From the NCBI GenBank assembly GCA_011947345.1, contig JAAVTG010000333.1, positions 62,001 through 126,000 of the forward strand: a stretch of DNA of 64,000 nt. The letters run 5' to 3'. Shown piece after piece: positions 41,824-52,528 of the stretch. The stretch is from Phytophthora quininea (Eukaryota; Oomycota; Peronosporomycetes; Peronosporales; Peronosporaceae). Within the stretch, counting starts at the first letter, position 1. Each line of letters starts with the position of its first letter. A model generated the notes under the pieces. It was not told the DNA's origin. It did not search any database and saw only the letters and a list, made by a program, of their open reading frames with translations. Position numbers and translations under genes: made by a program.

Positions 41824-44800
41824 ACACACACTTGCAGGCCATCAGAGAGAGAGAAGGAGGAAATTGAATTGATTAACTGTTTAGCGGATTTCTCGTCTTA
41901 AGGTGGTAAGCTATCTATCCGTGAGTTACGTTCGTGTCGTCCACATGTGGTGCATCGGTTCCGGGATATTATTCAGAGAGAGAGAGAGAGGTAGTCTATT
42001 TAAAGATTAGTTATTAGTCTCCTTGCAATCGATAAAGCATCGTTGATTCTCTCGTCTTGGGCCGCTTGGAAACGTGCGACAGTTTCCGGTTGGGAGCTTC
42101 GGGCATGCAGTCCACGACTAGTCTGAGATATATTCCTTGCGTCCTGCTTTGTGGTCTGTGTGCTTCATTCCGAGCAACAGCATGTATTTGCCTGAAGCAT
42201 TTTCCCCACATGCTCTTCACTTGATATTGCGCCGTCCAAGTTTTTCCTTCGTGTACTATGCTGTTACGGGTCTGCCAAAGCAGGGTAAACGCCACGCTGC
42301 ACAGAGCCCTGTTGAATTGACCGTACATTGCACGCATTTGACGAATGAATTGCCAGCTTACTGGAGGAGCTTTGCGTTGGGCAATGTTACTGCTGAACTA
42401 CTGGATCTCTTCCTCGGATACCGCACATCCAAACCAGTGAGTTTAAAGAAATCGCCAAAATTGCCGCGGGTTTGTCCGAGCACTTCTCTGATCCATGCAT
42501 TTTTTCCGCTTTCAGTTCCAACTTGGTGACTATGTGGTGTAATTGCACCTCAGCGCTCTACCGATATTGCAGCTTGACTTGCCGTATTAGTTTCCACCAG
42601 ATGTTGCGGTTCCTAGTTTTCGCCGGTCCCGTACAGTCCACGAGATTTCGTGTAGTTCGGGGGGTTGCGTCTAAAACTATCCCTGCGGCGCCGTGTTTCC
42701 TTCCAGAACAGCCCATTGTCCTGGCGCTCCAGTGTGATCTTACAATCCTGCTGTTGGGTCGTGCCTTCCACCGTGTCCTTTGTTAGACGCTTCCACTGGT
42801 AAGTATTGCGGAGCCGTGGAGGTGATCGAAGTTACAGTTTGATGGACTGCCCCATCGTTTCGCCAATTTGAAGAAGTGGGAGTTCATCAATATCGCCAGC
42901 AGCCATCGCTGTAACTTCGCCAAGGAAAGGCCCCATCTCCCCCTTGGGCAGTAGGAATTCGAGCCGTGTAGGTGTCTTGAGAGGTCCTCGTGATGCCCAA
43001 GTTTTTCATTGCTGTATTTTTTCCTGATAGACATGCGTCGGCCGTGTCAGGGATCCATGGGTTTCCTTCACATGAAAATGTCCCCCAGAAACGGACGATG
43101 TCTTCGGGCGGCCTGCTGGGTCCGTTCAGCTCATCCAAATCCACCGTTACCGTGATCAATTCTCGGGGTGTAAGTCAGTTTTCCTGCTTTGGCAGGTACT
43201 CTTTGGTCTTTCTCTCGTTCGAACGTTTCTGCTTTGGTTGGCGCTAACGTTCGGCTCATTTCCACGAGAAGCTTGCGTGTACTTCATGGACAGTTCGGCA
43301 TGTTAAGAGCAATGGGCAGCCATGCGTGGCTGGCCCTGAAGGTCACTGCGGTTGCAGCACATGATGTGCGAGGTCCGAGTGTGGCTTGTGAAGGACTGGA
43401 AAGATGGAAGACACATAGTGTGCCAGCAATCCTGCAGGATTGATGGACACTAGCGAGGCATGCGTGCCCGTGGTCATTGGCATGAGTGTCATTGACACAA
43501 GTCTCTACAGCTTTACTAGGATGAAGTTGATAGGCTAGTCTTGAGGGTTTGTCAGCGGGCGAGCTTTTCCCTCACCAACACAAGACACTCGGAAATACAC
43601 ACTTTTGGTTTTCCCTACTCGAGCGCGCGCACTCACTACTTCATCGTCCTTTCCGAGATACTGCTCTTACGGATCGACTATCAGCACCTCGAGAAGCGCA
43701 CTGAAGGAGCATTGGAAAACTCTTACATGTTGCTTTTCCGAGACAGGATCCTGGGGAGATCTGCTATTTGTGCTAGTCCAGTCCAGAATTTCCATGCACC
43801 CTTGTAGATATCTGACTTCCCAAGGAGTCACTGCATAGTTGCTTTTACCCGTTGCACGTGAATTGCTACCGGTATCGATGCCAGTCCTACCGGAAGCGTC
43901 TCCACGACCTTGGGCTTTTGGGGCCGCTTGCTTCGTTGTGCCGGGCGTCGTCGCTGGACACTAGAAGGCAAGATCGCTTCATGGGCGGCCTTGCTCCACG
44001 TGAAGTGGACCACTTCGATTTTCCGTGCAAATGCCGTTTCCTCGAGAGCAGTTCGTCGTGTCTGATGCTCCATGTGACGTTAGTGAGATCACGATGGTGG
44101 TGTACTAGATTTAGGCACTAACGCTTCCAATCGAGCTTGGCAAGCAGGTTCTTGATCAGGTCCATATATACTTGTCGAAGAAGCATCAACTCTGTGGACA
44201 GCTTCAGCGATAGGGGATGGCGGTGCAGGTACGCCAAGCCCAACTCAGCTACCATGACCAGGAGCTCCTTCTCTGCCTTCACTGCGTCTTTAGCAGACAG
44301 ACGGAGGTACCAGCAACAATCCACATCCCCAAAACTCCCATAGCGTTCATCACTTCTTGGACTCTTCTACCAATGTCGTGGTCGGACATGCCGACTTTAG
44401 CTACCTCGAGATGGTTTCCATCAACACCGTCATCTTTTAAGAGAATCACCTAGAATAAAATACACCATACTTCGTCACCTCTCTGCTTGCTAGGACATTC
44501 TGGTTGTCCGTCTGTGACGCTCCCAGTGGCCATGGGGTAGTCCATCCGGTCGATGGCGGGGCGAGCTTTCCTACTGTCTTACGTTGGGTTGCGCTATACA
44601 ACCTTTCGTCTTTTGCTACTAGACAATACGACAGACGCACGAATACAAGCTTCCTCGGAAGACCGTCCTCGGCTCCACACTGCAACACCTTCAGCTCGTC
44701 TCCTTTCTTGAGTAGATATTCTGCACGAAAAAGTCCTGACGACATCCTTACGGTTCGCCAAGACCGACTGCACGTTTCTCCTGCCGCCCCGAGCTCGGCA

Positions 44801-44957
44801 ATCGCGATACATCTTCATGATAGCACCAAGCTGAACCCAGCAGTAGCTTGCGAGGTGGCCGGGTACGACAGATCTTGTAGTTATCCCAGCGAATGCTGGC
44901 AGGCAAAACTAATCCGCTCAATCCGTATGGTAGGCTTTCGCGCGGATTGCGGCGAGC
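41824..44957. other. gene-poor stretch with possible non-LTR retroelement remnants
   Basis: No intact gene. It contains an (AG)n run at 41972–41990 and only broken frames. On the minus strand two pieces look retroelement-like: 42337–42014 with FTLLWQTRNSIVHEGKTW, in the style of LINE C-terminal regions, and 44073–43828 with FARKIEVVHFTWSKAAHE, in the style of the EKxELIHFTR segment of Tad-like reverse transcriptases. No YADD motif or terminal repeats were found, so this is a weak call. 44958 onwards belongs to the next gene's promoter. Confidence 0.3.
44881..44894 (+). promoter_or_regulatory. 14-bp motif shared upstream of two NLP genes (first)
   Basis: TTATCCCAGCGAAT, 103 bp before the NLP ATG at 44997; identical at 46123–46136 before the next NLP gene. 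Could be a regulatory element or simply residual homology of duplicated promoters. Confidence 0.35.
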
Positions 44958-44970
44958 ACATTCCCAATTT
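44958..44970 (+). promoter_or_regulatory. INR–FPR-like core promoter of NLP gene
   Basis: ACATTCCCAATTT resembles the oomycete start-site block (TCATTYY followed by CAWTTT), one base shorter, 27 bp before the ATG. Confidence 0.4.
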
Positions 44971-44996
44971 CCTGGCTGAAGCCGAGTAGTATCGAG

Positions 44997-45782
44997 ATGC
45001 GGTTGATGAAATTGCTCGTACTCACAGTTGCAGCTTTTGCTGGTGTCAATGCTGCGTCGATCGATCATGACAAGGTGCAGCCGTTCGCACAACCCGAACC
45101 GATCACGGACTCCGAGAAAGCCGCCGTCAAATTCAAACCTTCGCTTGCCGTCGAGCGTGGGTGTCACCCGTACCCTGTTGTGAACGCTGCTGGGGACACA
45201 AGTGCTGGTTTAAAGGGGACTGGAAAACCCGATAGCGACTGCCAGGGCTCCCCATTGGGGTCTCAAGTGTACAGTCGATCCAAGTGGTATGGGGACAAGT
45301 GGGCCATCATGTACGCCTGGTACTTCCCCAAGGATGTCACGCGGTGGCGCTTCCTGCTTGGCAAGACTGGCGTTCGTCACGACTGGGTGAACTTGGTAGT
45401 GTGGCTGGACAACCCTGCCATTGAATCGCCCACGGTCCTAGCAACCTCCGCGTCGACGTACGGTACTTCGTACGTGGTAAGCAAGCCGCCCAAACGATCC
45501 GACATTATCAACGGCACCACGCCGAAGATGAGATACGACGAGGACGGCCGCGAGGGCTATCACACTATTTTCCAATACCATGTGGAAGGCGAGTATCAGG
45601 ACCTTATCCAGTGGGAACAGTTGACGGATGAGGCTCGCGCAGCTTTGGAGAACACGGACTTTGGTGACTTTGCCAACGTGCCTTTCAACGACGCCTACTT
45701 CGAGAGCAACCTCAAGGCGGCGTCAACATACTCCGTGTACCGACGTCGCTACGGCACAGAGACGTATTCGATTTGGGAATAG
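44997..45782 (+). CDS. NPP1/NLP-family secreted protein, intact ORF
   Basis: An uninterrupted 261-residue ORF with a signal peptide (MKLLVLTVAAFAGVNA; ATG 44997 or in-frame 45006). The pro-region (HDKVQPFAQPEP), two conserved cysteines (RGCHPYP and DSDCQGS) of type-1 NLPs, MYAWYFPKD and LIQWEQLTDEAR are present. The canonical heptapeptide GHRHDWE reads GVRHDWV: the first His and the acidic last residue, both needed for metal binding and cytolysis in characterised NLPs, are replaced, so it is probably one of the non-cytotoxic NLPs that are numerous in oomycetes. It is the best-preserved of four NLP loci here and is followed by a tandem paralogue. Confidence 0.93.
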   Translation: MRLMKLLVLTVAAFAGVNAASIDHDKVQPFAQPEPITDSEKAAVKFKPSLAVERGCHPYPVVNAAGDTSAGLKGTGKPDSDCQGSPLGSQVYSRSKWYGDKWAIMYAWYFPKDVTRWRFLLGKTGVRHDWVNLVVWLDNPAIESPTVLATSASTYGTSYVVSKPPKRSDIINGTTPKMRYDEDGREGYHTIFQYHVEGEYQDLIQWEQLTDEARAALENTDFGDFANVPFNDAYFESNLKAASTYSVYRRRYGTETYSIWE

Positions 45783-46122
45783 GGAAACAGTGATCGATCT
45801 TAAGCAACGAAGAATGAACTTTAAATGGACACACACTGTTCTCGATATGTACGGCCACTCGGCAACATTTGTAGATGCAACATACAACCCGCGATTGCAG
45901 CGCCCTCTCCTGGTTCTTCAAGAGCGGCGTAGAGCGTGATCGTGTTTCTTGTTGCATCGTGACCAAAATGTAAAGTATTCCCGAAGACGAAAAGTTTGCT
46001 TGTTGCTGTCCAGGACTGGCTGGCGAGCACTTGGCAGGAATTACCGATGAAACAGAGCCAAAAGCGACGGTCAAACATTGGCGCTAATGGCATCAGTGAT
46101 GTCGGGAAAGCAGATCCGTTAA

Positions 46123-46136
46123 TTATCCCAGCGAAT
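46123..46136 (+). promoter_or_regulatory. 14-bp motif shared upstream of two NLP genes (second)
   Basis: TTATCCCAGCGAAT, 177 bp before the ATG at 46314; identical to 44881–44894. Confidence 0.35.
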
Positions 46137-46313
46137 TGTGCTGATGGGGCAACCAACCCAATGTACTGACTACTCATCGAGAGTCCCATCCCAGTGAAGT
46201 ATGCTCAGACCGTACCTCAGAGGTACTACCTCTACTAGTAGTTTGTGCAGATGGTGCGCCTCGGATTCACTCTCCAACTTTCGTACTACCAGCCACGACT
46301 GCCGACTTTCAAG

Positions 46314-47195
46314 ATGAAGCTGCGTGTGTTGACCGTGCTAGTAGTTGCAGCTCTCACCAGCATCAACGCGGCCTCAATCGACCATGACGCAGTGCAGCCG
46401 TTCCCACAGCCGGAACCAGCCACCGATGCCGAGAGAGCAGCCGTCAAGTTCAAACCCTCGCTTGTCGTCGAGCGAGGGTGCCATCCGTACCCGGCAGTGA
46501 ACGCTGCTGGTGATACGAGTGCCGGACTCAAAGGCTCGGGGAGGCTTGCCGGGAGTGTGAGGGCTCCGAACTTGGCTCGCAGGTGTACAGCCGTTCCATG
46601 CTGTACAGTGGCAAGTGGGCCATCATGTACGCTTGGTACTTCCCGAAGGACGTCACGGAGATCCTTCTCCCAATCTTCAGGGGCACTCGGCACCGCTGGC
46701 TTAGTGCCGTCGTGTGGATCGACGACCCGGCACTGGAGTCGCCGACGGTTCTGGCTCTCTCGACACAGTCATCGAACACTGGCAGCTACGACAAGAACAT
46801 TCCCGAGCTACCTCGATGGCAGCACTACTAAAGTGATGTATCGAGAGAACCAGGGAGCCGGGTATCACGTTATTGTCCCCACCACCGAGAGCGGCGAATT
46901 TCAGGACCTCATCCAGTGGGAACAGATGACGGACGAAGCTCGCCAGGCGCTCGAGACGACGGACTTTGGCGAGAACAACAACGTGCCTTTCAACGACGCG
47001 TTCTTCGAGACCTATCTCAAGTATGCGTCGACGTACTACGGCTACAGGCGCCGCTACGGCTCGTACAGCTACTCCATGTGGGATAACTCCCAGAGTGGCG
47101 AGGAGGAAACACGAGCTTATCTGTCTAGAGAACGATCCCTTCAATTGCTAAAATCAAGTTTCGAAGAAGTTGCCTTTTTCACGTCGCATATTTAA
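46314..47195 (+). CDS. NPP1/NLP-family secreted protein, internal out-of-frame segment
   Basis: Signal peptide MKLRVLTVLVVAALTSINA and pro-region HDAVQPFPQPEP start at ATG 46314 (an upstream ATG at 46245 is possible). N- and C-terminal parts share one frame that stays open throughout, but between about 46545 and 46825 the NLP-like sequence (MYAWYFPKD) lies in another frame, so two compensating shifts are present. The heptapeptide position reads GTRHRWL, again lacking the canonical residues. The ORF runs about 30 residues past the usual NLP end (after YSMWD), so the in-frame stop has been lost or a base is missing near 47085. Whether it is a damaged gene or a sequencing artefact cannot be told here. 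Confidence 0.8.
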   Translation: MKLRVLTVLVVAALTSINAASIDHDAVQPFPQPEPATDAERAAVKFKPSLVVERGCHPYPAVNAAGDTSAGLKGSGRLAGSVRAPNLARRCTAVPCCTVASGPSCTLGTSRRTSRRSFSQSSGALGTAGLVPSCGSTTRHWSRRRFWLSRHSHRTLAATTRTFPSYLDGSTTKVMYRENQGAGYHVIVPTTESGEFQDLIQWEQMTDEARQALETTDFGENNNVPFNDAFFETYLKYASTYYGYRRRYGSYSYSMWDNSQSGEEETRAYLSRERSLQLLKSSFEEVAFFTSHI

Positions 47196-47242
47196 GATGG
47201 CTACATGTTGTCGATACCTAACTTTGCGCCAGCCATTTTGAC

Positions 47243-48882
47243 ATGAGTGAGCTCTACAAGGAGGCGGCGCTGCTGCACAAGCTGGAGCAGCGGCAGGGCG
47301 GGCTCAAGAGTCTGGCGTACGCAGAGTCCACGGTGCACAAGCGCAGCTCCTTCGCCCTGGTCTGCGAGACGCTCCGCTACAAGCCGCTGCTGCGGGAGCT
47401 GCTGACGGCAGTGCCGGAGTGCCGCAAAGCGCTCACGAGCAAGAAGAGCAAGAAGGACACAAGCCCAGAGCCTCTCGCGCTGGTGTTCGTGGCGCTCTAC
47501 GACATGCTGTTTGGCCGCCAGAAGATCCAGGGCGGCGGCTTCGTCAAGAAGACGCTGATGCAGCACCAGGCGGCGCTCCGAGCAGCGTTGGCGCGCCTCA
47601 AGATTAAGAAGAAGGTGGCGACCAACGAGGCACTTCTGCCGCCCGAGAACCGCCACCAGCACCTCGCTCTGCCACGCTACGTGCGCGTCAACACTCTGCT
47701 GGCGACGTCTGAGGAAGTGGTTTGTAAAGCAGTATGACGCCAAGCAGGACCGAGACGTGCGAGACCTACTGGTGCTGCCCTCGGGGACGGAGCTGCACGA
47801 GCACGAGATGGTCAAGAACGGGAAGCTCATTCTGCAGGACAAGGCCAGTTGCTTCCCGGCCTTCGTGCTACAAGGAGAGCATGCAGACGCCCAAGACAAG
47901 CGAGGAGACGTCATTGACGCGTGTGCGGCGCCTGGCAACAAGACGAGTCACGTGGCCATGCTGCTGCAGCAACAGGATGGAGACGATGAAGGCGATGATG
48001 CGCCAAAGCGTCGTGTGTTCGCGTTCGATCGATCGCCCAAGCGACTGGAGCTGCTCAAGCGACGGATGCAGCTGGCGGGTGCTGCCAAGCGCGTGCAGGC
48101 AGAGCTGCAGAGTTTTCTCGAGGTGCCGGTGGACGGCGACTTGTACTGCAACGTGCGTAGCATCCTGCTAGACCCTCGTGTTCTGGATCTGGCATGACAA
48201 ATCGGCTTGACCATTTGCTCGATATTGCCAGCGCGCGCGCCCGTGACAAGGTACAGGAGCACGATACGGATGCAGGGGCCGAGCACGACGCCAAAGCTGA
48301 ACAAGAAGAAGACACAGCCAAGCGCTTACAGTCACTTGCGGATTTCCAATTGGAGGCTTTGCGCAAGGCCTTTTCGTTCCCGCAGGTCGAGCGCGTTGTC
48401 TACTCCACGTGCTCTATTTTCCAGAAAGAGGACGAGGAAGTGGTTGCGGCGGCACTGAAAAGCGAGGAGAATTTGCGTGCGTCGCGTCCGTTTGCGTTGA
48501 AGCCAAGCTTGACGACGTGGCCCCGCCGTGGTCTTGAGGTCGCAGGTCTGTCGTCTGACCAGGCCAAGGCGCTGGTGCGTGCGAACGGCCTCGAGGACTC
48601 GACGAATGGGTTCTTTGTGGCATACTTCGAGCGCGCTGACAGAGCTGGTGGGGAGGAATCAACGAAAGTTGGAAGGGAAGTGATTGCATCAAAAGCTGAA
48701 TCTCCACCCCAATCTGCTGCGAACGATATCGCTGGAGCATCAAGCCCTTCGGCAGGTGCCGGGAGGAAGCGCAAGGCTCTGTCAGCAACGCAGAGGAAAA
48801 CCGGAAGCGACGGAAGCGTGAAAAGCGAAAGCAGAAGCATGGACAGACAAAAGTGCGGAGTGATAATGGTGATGAGGAATAA
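47243..48882 (+). CDS. NSUN5: 25S/28S rRNA cytosine-C5 methyltransferase NSUN5 (Rcm1), frame broken
   Basis: NSUN5/Rcm1 methylates one cytosine of large-subunit rRNA. ATG 47243 opens SELYKEAALLHKLEQRQGGLKSLAY. The N-terminal domain ends with LPRYVRVNTL; the SAM-binding fold follows with LHEHEMVKNGKLILQDKASCFPA, motif I DACAAPGNKTSH, FAFDRSPKRL, the DPxCSGSGM catalytic block at about 48170–48200 and VYSTCSIFQKEDEEVV with the second NSUN cysteine. The C-terminus is a Lys/Arg-rich tail ending SDNGDEE at 48882. Frame changes near 47725 and 48175 (one lost base before the SCSGSGM codons) and another near 48790 break the ORF. Tail to tail with the ACP synthase gene (71 bp). Confidence 0.9.
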
Positions 48883-48953
48883 CTTTTGCATCAGTACTAT
48901 GGCCGTAGAGCGTCGATCGAGTGAACGCGAGGCAGTTCAGGAGCCCTTCGAAG

Positions 48954-49458
48954 TCATGGTTTATCCAGCTGCTGCAGCAGCACGTAGGCCACCGCGTAGT
49001 CCCCATCGTGTGAAAGCGATACGTGCGATTCCTACCACCACAGAGCAAGTGAGAAGCCAGTTTAACAGCAAAAAGAGACGAGAGCTCTTCCAATACCACA
49101 AGTCGCAGCTGCTTGGCCAGTGCTGCTGTCGCCCCAGCGAACTGCAGCCGCAGCGCCTTGGAGTTCTGCGTCACAGGCAGAGCGGTGGGAACTGCGGCCC
49201 TTTCCAACCCCTTCTTCTCCACGTAAATCTCAGGGAACAGCACGCGGTAGCGCTGAAGGCCTTGAACGCCGCCTCCTTGACCGCCCAGCGGGACGCCAGG
49301 AAGGCCGCGCGCTCGCCGATCGGCCGCGCGTAGAACTCCTCGATCTCGGTCGGATGGAAGGCGCGACGCAGCAGTCGAGTCCCGAAGCGCGCGAAGCTCC
49401 GCTCGAAACGCGGCACCAGCGCCACGTCCACGCCGATCCCATACACCCGCCGTGCCAT
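48954..49458 (-). CDS. holo-[acyl-carrier-protein] synthase (AcpS-type PPTase), one intron
   Basis: Transfers phosphopantetheine from CoA to acyl carrier protein. ATG 49458: RRVYGIGVDVALVPRFERSF carries the GxDx Mg2+ ligand, and FLASRWAVKEAAFKAF carries the second motif (W-x-x-K-E-A-x-x-K). One base is missing near 49255, after which FPEIYVEKKGL continues in the next frame. An intron (GTGGTATTGG donor near 49110, GGTGGTAG acceptor near 49030) leads to the third motif VSLSHDGDYAVAYVLLQQL, typical of AcpS. The stop is at 48954–48956. Probably serves mitochondrial or plastid-derived type II fatty acid synthesis (inference). Confidence 0.85.
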
Positions 49459-49512
49459 TGCCAGGGGGAATGGCCGCTACTACGTAGTACTACGTAGTAT
49501 ATATTATTCAAA

Positions 49513-49528
49513 GCTCATTCTTCATTTT
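49513..49528 (+). promoter_or_regulatory. consensus oomycete INR–FPR core promoter
   Basis: GCTCATTCTTCATTTT fits every position of the published oomycete start-site consensus GCTCATTYYNCAWTTT. It points rightward, away from the ACP synthase gene, whose ATG is 55 bp to the left. One base downstream begins a 24-codon ORF. Confidence 0.6.
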
Positions 49529-49529
49529 C

Positions 49530-49604
49530 ATGGCGACACAAGTGCACACTCCTACGGACGTGACCGAAGCAGGCAGACTCGATGCGCATGGCAGGCAAGC
49601 ATAA
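49530..49604 (+). CDS. possible 24-codon ORF behind consensus promoter
   Basis: ATG at 49530, stop TAA at 49602–49604; product hydrophilic (MATQVHTPTDVTEAGRLDAH…). No motif. Included only because a perfect core promoter sits immediately upstream; it could equally be the leader of an unannotated transcript, with spacer to 49723 showing nothing else. Confidence 0.2.
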   Translation: MATQVHTPTDVTEAGRLDAHGRQA

Positions 49605-49723
49605 CACGTAAAAAAGCAATTACATAGAGGACATTTTGCGCGATCTTCCATCCTAGAATACGTTCGTTAACGGGGCCGTCCCAATTGCCAAGCGGGGTCT
49701 TGCAGAGTCCACTCGACGCGCAC

Positions 49724-50882
49724 TTACACCGAACCTTCCACGACGCTCGGCTTCTTGTCCTTGTCCTCGTCCTTGTCCTCCTCCGTGAGTGCCGTCACGC
49801 CGGCCTCCACGTCCTCGTCGCTATCCGAGTCGCTGTCAGACTCTGACGCGTCGGCGTCTTCCTCGGCAGCGGCGGCAGCCTCTTCGGCCTCCACATCCGC
49901 GGCCAGCACCGACTTGGCCGATGTGCGCTTGCGGCTCTTGGCGATGGCCACGCCGGCGATGCCCACGATGCCGACTGCGGCACCGATCAGACCGCCGAGC
50001 ACGGCGGGCTTGCTACCGTTCTCCTCGATCCACTGCTTGGCCTCGGCGGCGTACGAGACGCTCTGCTCCTGGACGGCAGACGTCTCCTTTTTCTTCTTCG
50101 TCTTCTCCTTCTTCTTCTTCTGCTCCTCTTGCTGGGCCTCCTCCTGCTTCTTGTCCTCTTCCTTCTTCTGCTCCGGCTGGGTTTCCTTCTTGGCCTCCTT
50201 CTTCTTTCTCTGGACGGGGGCATCCTTGACAATGTCCAGGTCTACGTTTCCCTTGTGCACGCGCAGGTGGATGGACTTGGCTCCTTCGGGCACGTCGATG
50301 ATCTCGTCCACGATTTCGCCCTCATCAAACTCGAGCTCCTGGTTGTAGTCGTCGTCGTCGTCGATGGTCACGTCCACCGAGCCGTCGTCCAGCTCCACGG
50401 ACGCGTCCAGCTCACCGCTGGCGTCCAGACTGGCCGAGGCCGAGAAGTCCAGCAAGCCCGAGGCCGACAGGTCCAGCTCCTGGTCGCCGTCGCCGGTGTA
50501 GTCGAGCCCGTCGCCGGGGCTAAGTCGACGTCCACGTCGCCGTCGCCGCTCACATCCAGGTCGACATCCTGCGAGCTGTCGATCTCCAGCTCCTCGCTGC
50601 CGTCCAGAGTCACGTCCGCCTCGTCCGAGCCCTGCAGCTGCGTCTCGTACGAGCCGTCCACGTCGTACGAGTCGTACGAGTCCTCCTCGTCCGTGGTGTC
50701 GTCCGAGGTCGTTTGGGTCGGCTGCTTGACCACCTTGGGCGCGTACTGCGTCGTGTGGTGGATACCCGCCAGCGCGCGGCGAGGTGCGGCCGCAGCGCGT
50801 TTGACGGCTGCACCAGGTCCGACGCGGCCATCGTGGACACGCACAGCGCCAGCGCCAGCGTCGTCTTCACAGAGAGCACCAT
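49724..50882 (-). CDS. acidic, Lys-rich single-pass membrane protein, frame broken
   Basis: ATG 50882 encodes a signal peptide (MVLSVKTTLALALCVSTMAA). After a lost base near 50790 the protein becomes extremely Asp/Ser/Thr-rich (DDTTDEEDSYDSYDVDGSYE, VDLDVSGDGDVDVDL), after another near 50520 it continues LDASGELDASVELDDGSVDV, then a short hydrophobic-charged β region, a KKKEKTKKKKE block, one TM helix (AVLGGLIGAAVGIVGIAGVAIA) with a KSRKR stop-transfer, and an acidic cytosolic tail. No family recognised. The composition suggests a cell-surface or ER Ca2+-binding-type membrane protein, but this is only a guess. Confidence 0.6.
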
Positions 50883-51008
50883 GCTTTGAGCGACAAGATA
50901 AGATACGGGTGGAGAGGCGCGAAATCCGTTCGCTGGAGCGCGAGTCCGATAGTGAGCGCTCAAAAGGCAAGCAAGGAAAAATCAGGTTGAAAAGCACCCA
51001 GACCATAG

Positions 51009-51880
51009 TCAAACCAAGTCACATGCACGGTAGTCAAAAATCAAGTCACATGCAACGAGCAAGAACGTGCTGGTCGACAGCGACGACGTCCCGCACAAGA
51101 ACTCCCCTTCGCAATGCGCCAGGATGCGCACAATGATCTCTTTGGCTCTGTCGGGACTGTAGACGAGCTGGTTATATTCTTGGTTCGTCGCCTTTGCTTC
51201 CACCCTGTTCCCCGACGCCGACATGGTGCCTTTGTCCTGATCCACTCCCTCCGGTCCAATTCGAGCTACCGCTGTGAATCAAGCTTCCGTCGACAACTAA
51301 CAGCTTCGTGTGGACGTTGTACGACTTGTGTGCGCGCGGTATGTACACTGGCACCCCGTTGCTGATCAACAGCTCAAAAATCAGCCGGCTGTCTCGGGTC
51401 CACAGCCACGGGTTCGTCCAGGCGATGACGCGGACGCCCTTCCTAAACCTTTCCACTACTTCCTGGGCCAGCCTCAAATGTGTCCACTCGAATATCGAGA
51501 GCTATCTTCGCGGCCTGGATGAGTTCCAACTGCGTCGCCTGACCGTTGCAGTCCTCGGCCAACCAGTCGTCTTTATCGCGCTTCATGAGCTCAATCTCCG
51601 CCATGACCTCGTCGTGTAGGAAGACCGCGGTATCCCCGCCACTTTCGCTAGCATCTCGTAGCTGTAGGAGCCGATGTCCTTGCCGTCCTTCGCAGCCCAT
51701 ATCCGGATCTTGGCGGCCGCGTCCGAGATGGCGCGACCCTGCATGACCCGCGGCTCGTTGCGGTGGCGCAGGAGGTGGTTGATCCCTCTCAAAGAGTGGT
51801 GCGCGCCTCTGGCAATGGTAGTCTTGTCGAGCAGCGAAGGCAGCCTCGCGCAGCGCGAGCAGCGTCTCCTGCGCGCTTCT
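51009..51880 (-). CDS. phospholipase D-like (HKD) protein, frame broken
   Basis: A single HKD motif is clear: HTKLLVVDGSLIHSGSSNW at about 51320–51265, with the usual preceding strand GVPVYIPRA. It defines the PLD superfamily (phosphodiesterases on phospholipids or nucleic acids). Upstream pieces (INHLLRHRNEPRV, IRIWAAKDGKDIGSYSYEML, DTAVFLHDEVMAEIELM and EEVVERFRKGVRVIAW) lie in changing frames; downstream NQEYNQLVYSPDRAKEI ends at 51009. A second HKD is not seen, so either half the protein is missing or this is a one-HKD dimeric type. Its start is uncertain and its 5' end may extend to about 51990. Confidence 0.6.
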
Positions 51881-51990
51881 TACGCCCGTTCAGGTTCGCC
51901 AACAAACTGGTTTTCTGTAAAAGCAGTTGGTACACAAACTGTTTTTCTTGCGGCACAGTCATTCGCGCGCGTTTTGACTTGGTTTTCGTA

Positions 51991-52528
51991 AGGTCCATCT
52001 GGCAAAACTTCCCGGCATCATTTTCAAAAAAACGAGTTGTTGTACTTGATTTCAGTATGACCTGGCTAAGTATGTGTCGGAAAGTTTTGCCCGTAGATTT
52101 TGACTTGATGTTTGTATGAACTCAAATAAGTCGCGTTTATCTGTTTAACTTGACATCAAAGTTTGTTTAATTTGACATCTAAGCAAAACAAATATTTACG
52201 GAGATAGACATATGCAAAACTATTTACAGATAGCCATTATAAATATATCGGAATAGTTATGGTTGAATATGACAGTTTATCCGACTTCATTACGAGTTTG
52301 TATACATCTTAAAAGCCAACGAAAGTTCAAATAGAAATTATCAACCAATCGCTACGCACCTGATCCCAAGTTTTGACCAATGACATGTCTGGAGAAAAGG
52401 CAAGTCGTGTAAGCCAGCCATTCCGACGTATCGGGTCGGAAAGCTCCGTTAAATATATGTATCTCCTCTCAAAACGGCAGTCAAAAGCATATCACTCACA
52501 TATTTTCCGTTTATCCGACTAGTGAGGC
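51991..52528. other. AT-rich flank of Crypton element
   Basis: AT-rich, no gene. It contains a near-repeated phrase TTTGTTTAA.TTGACAT (about 52140–52180). Probably the 5' non-coding part of the Crypton-type element, whose ends I could not define. Confidence 0.3.
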
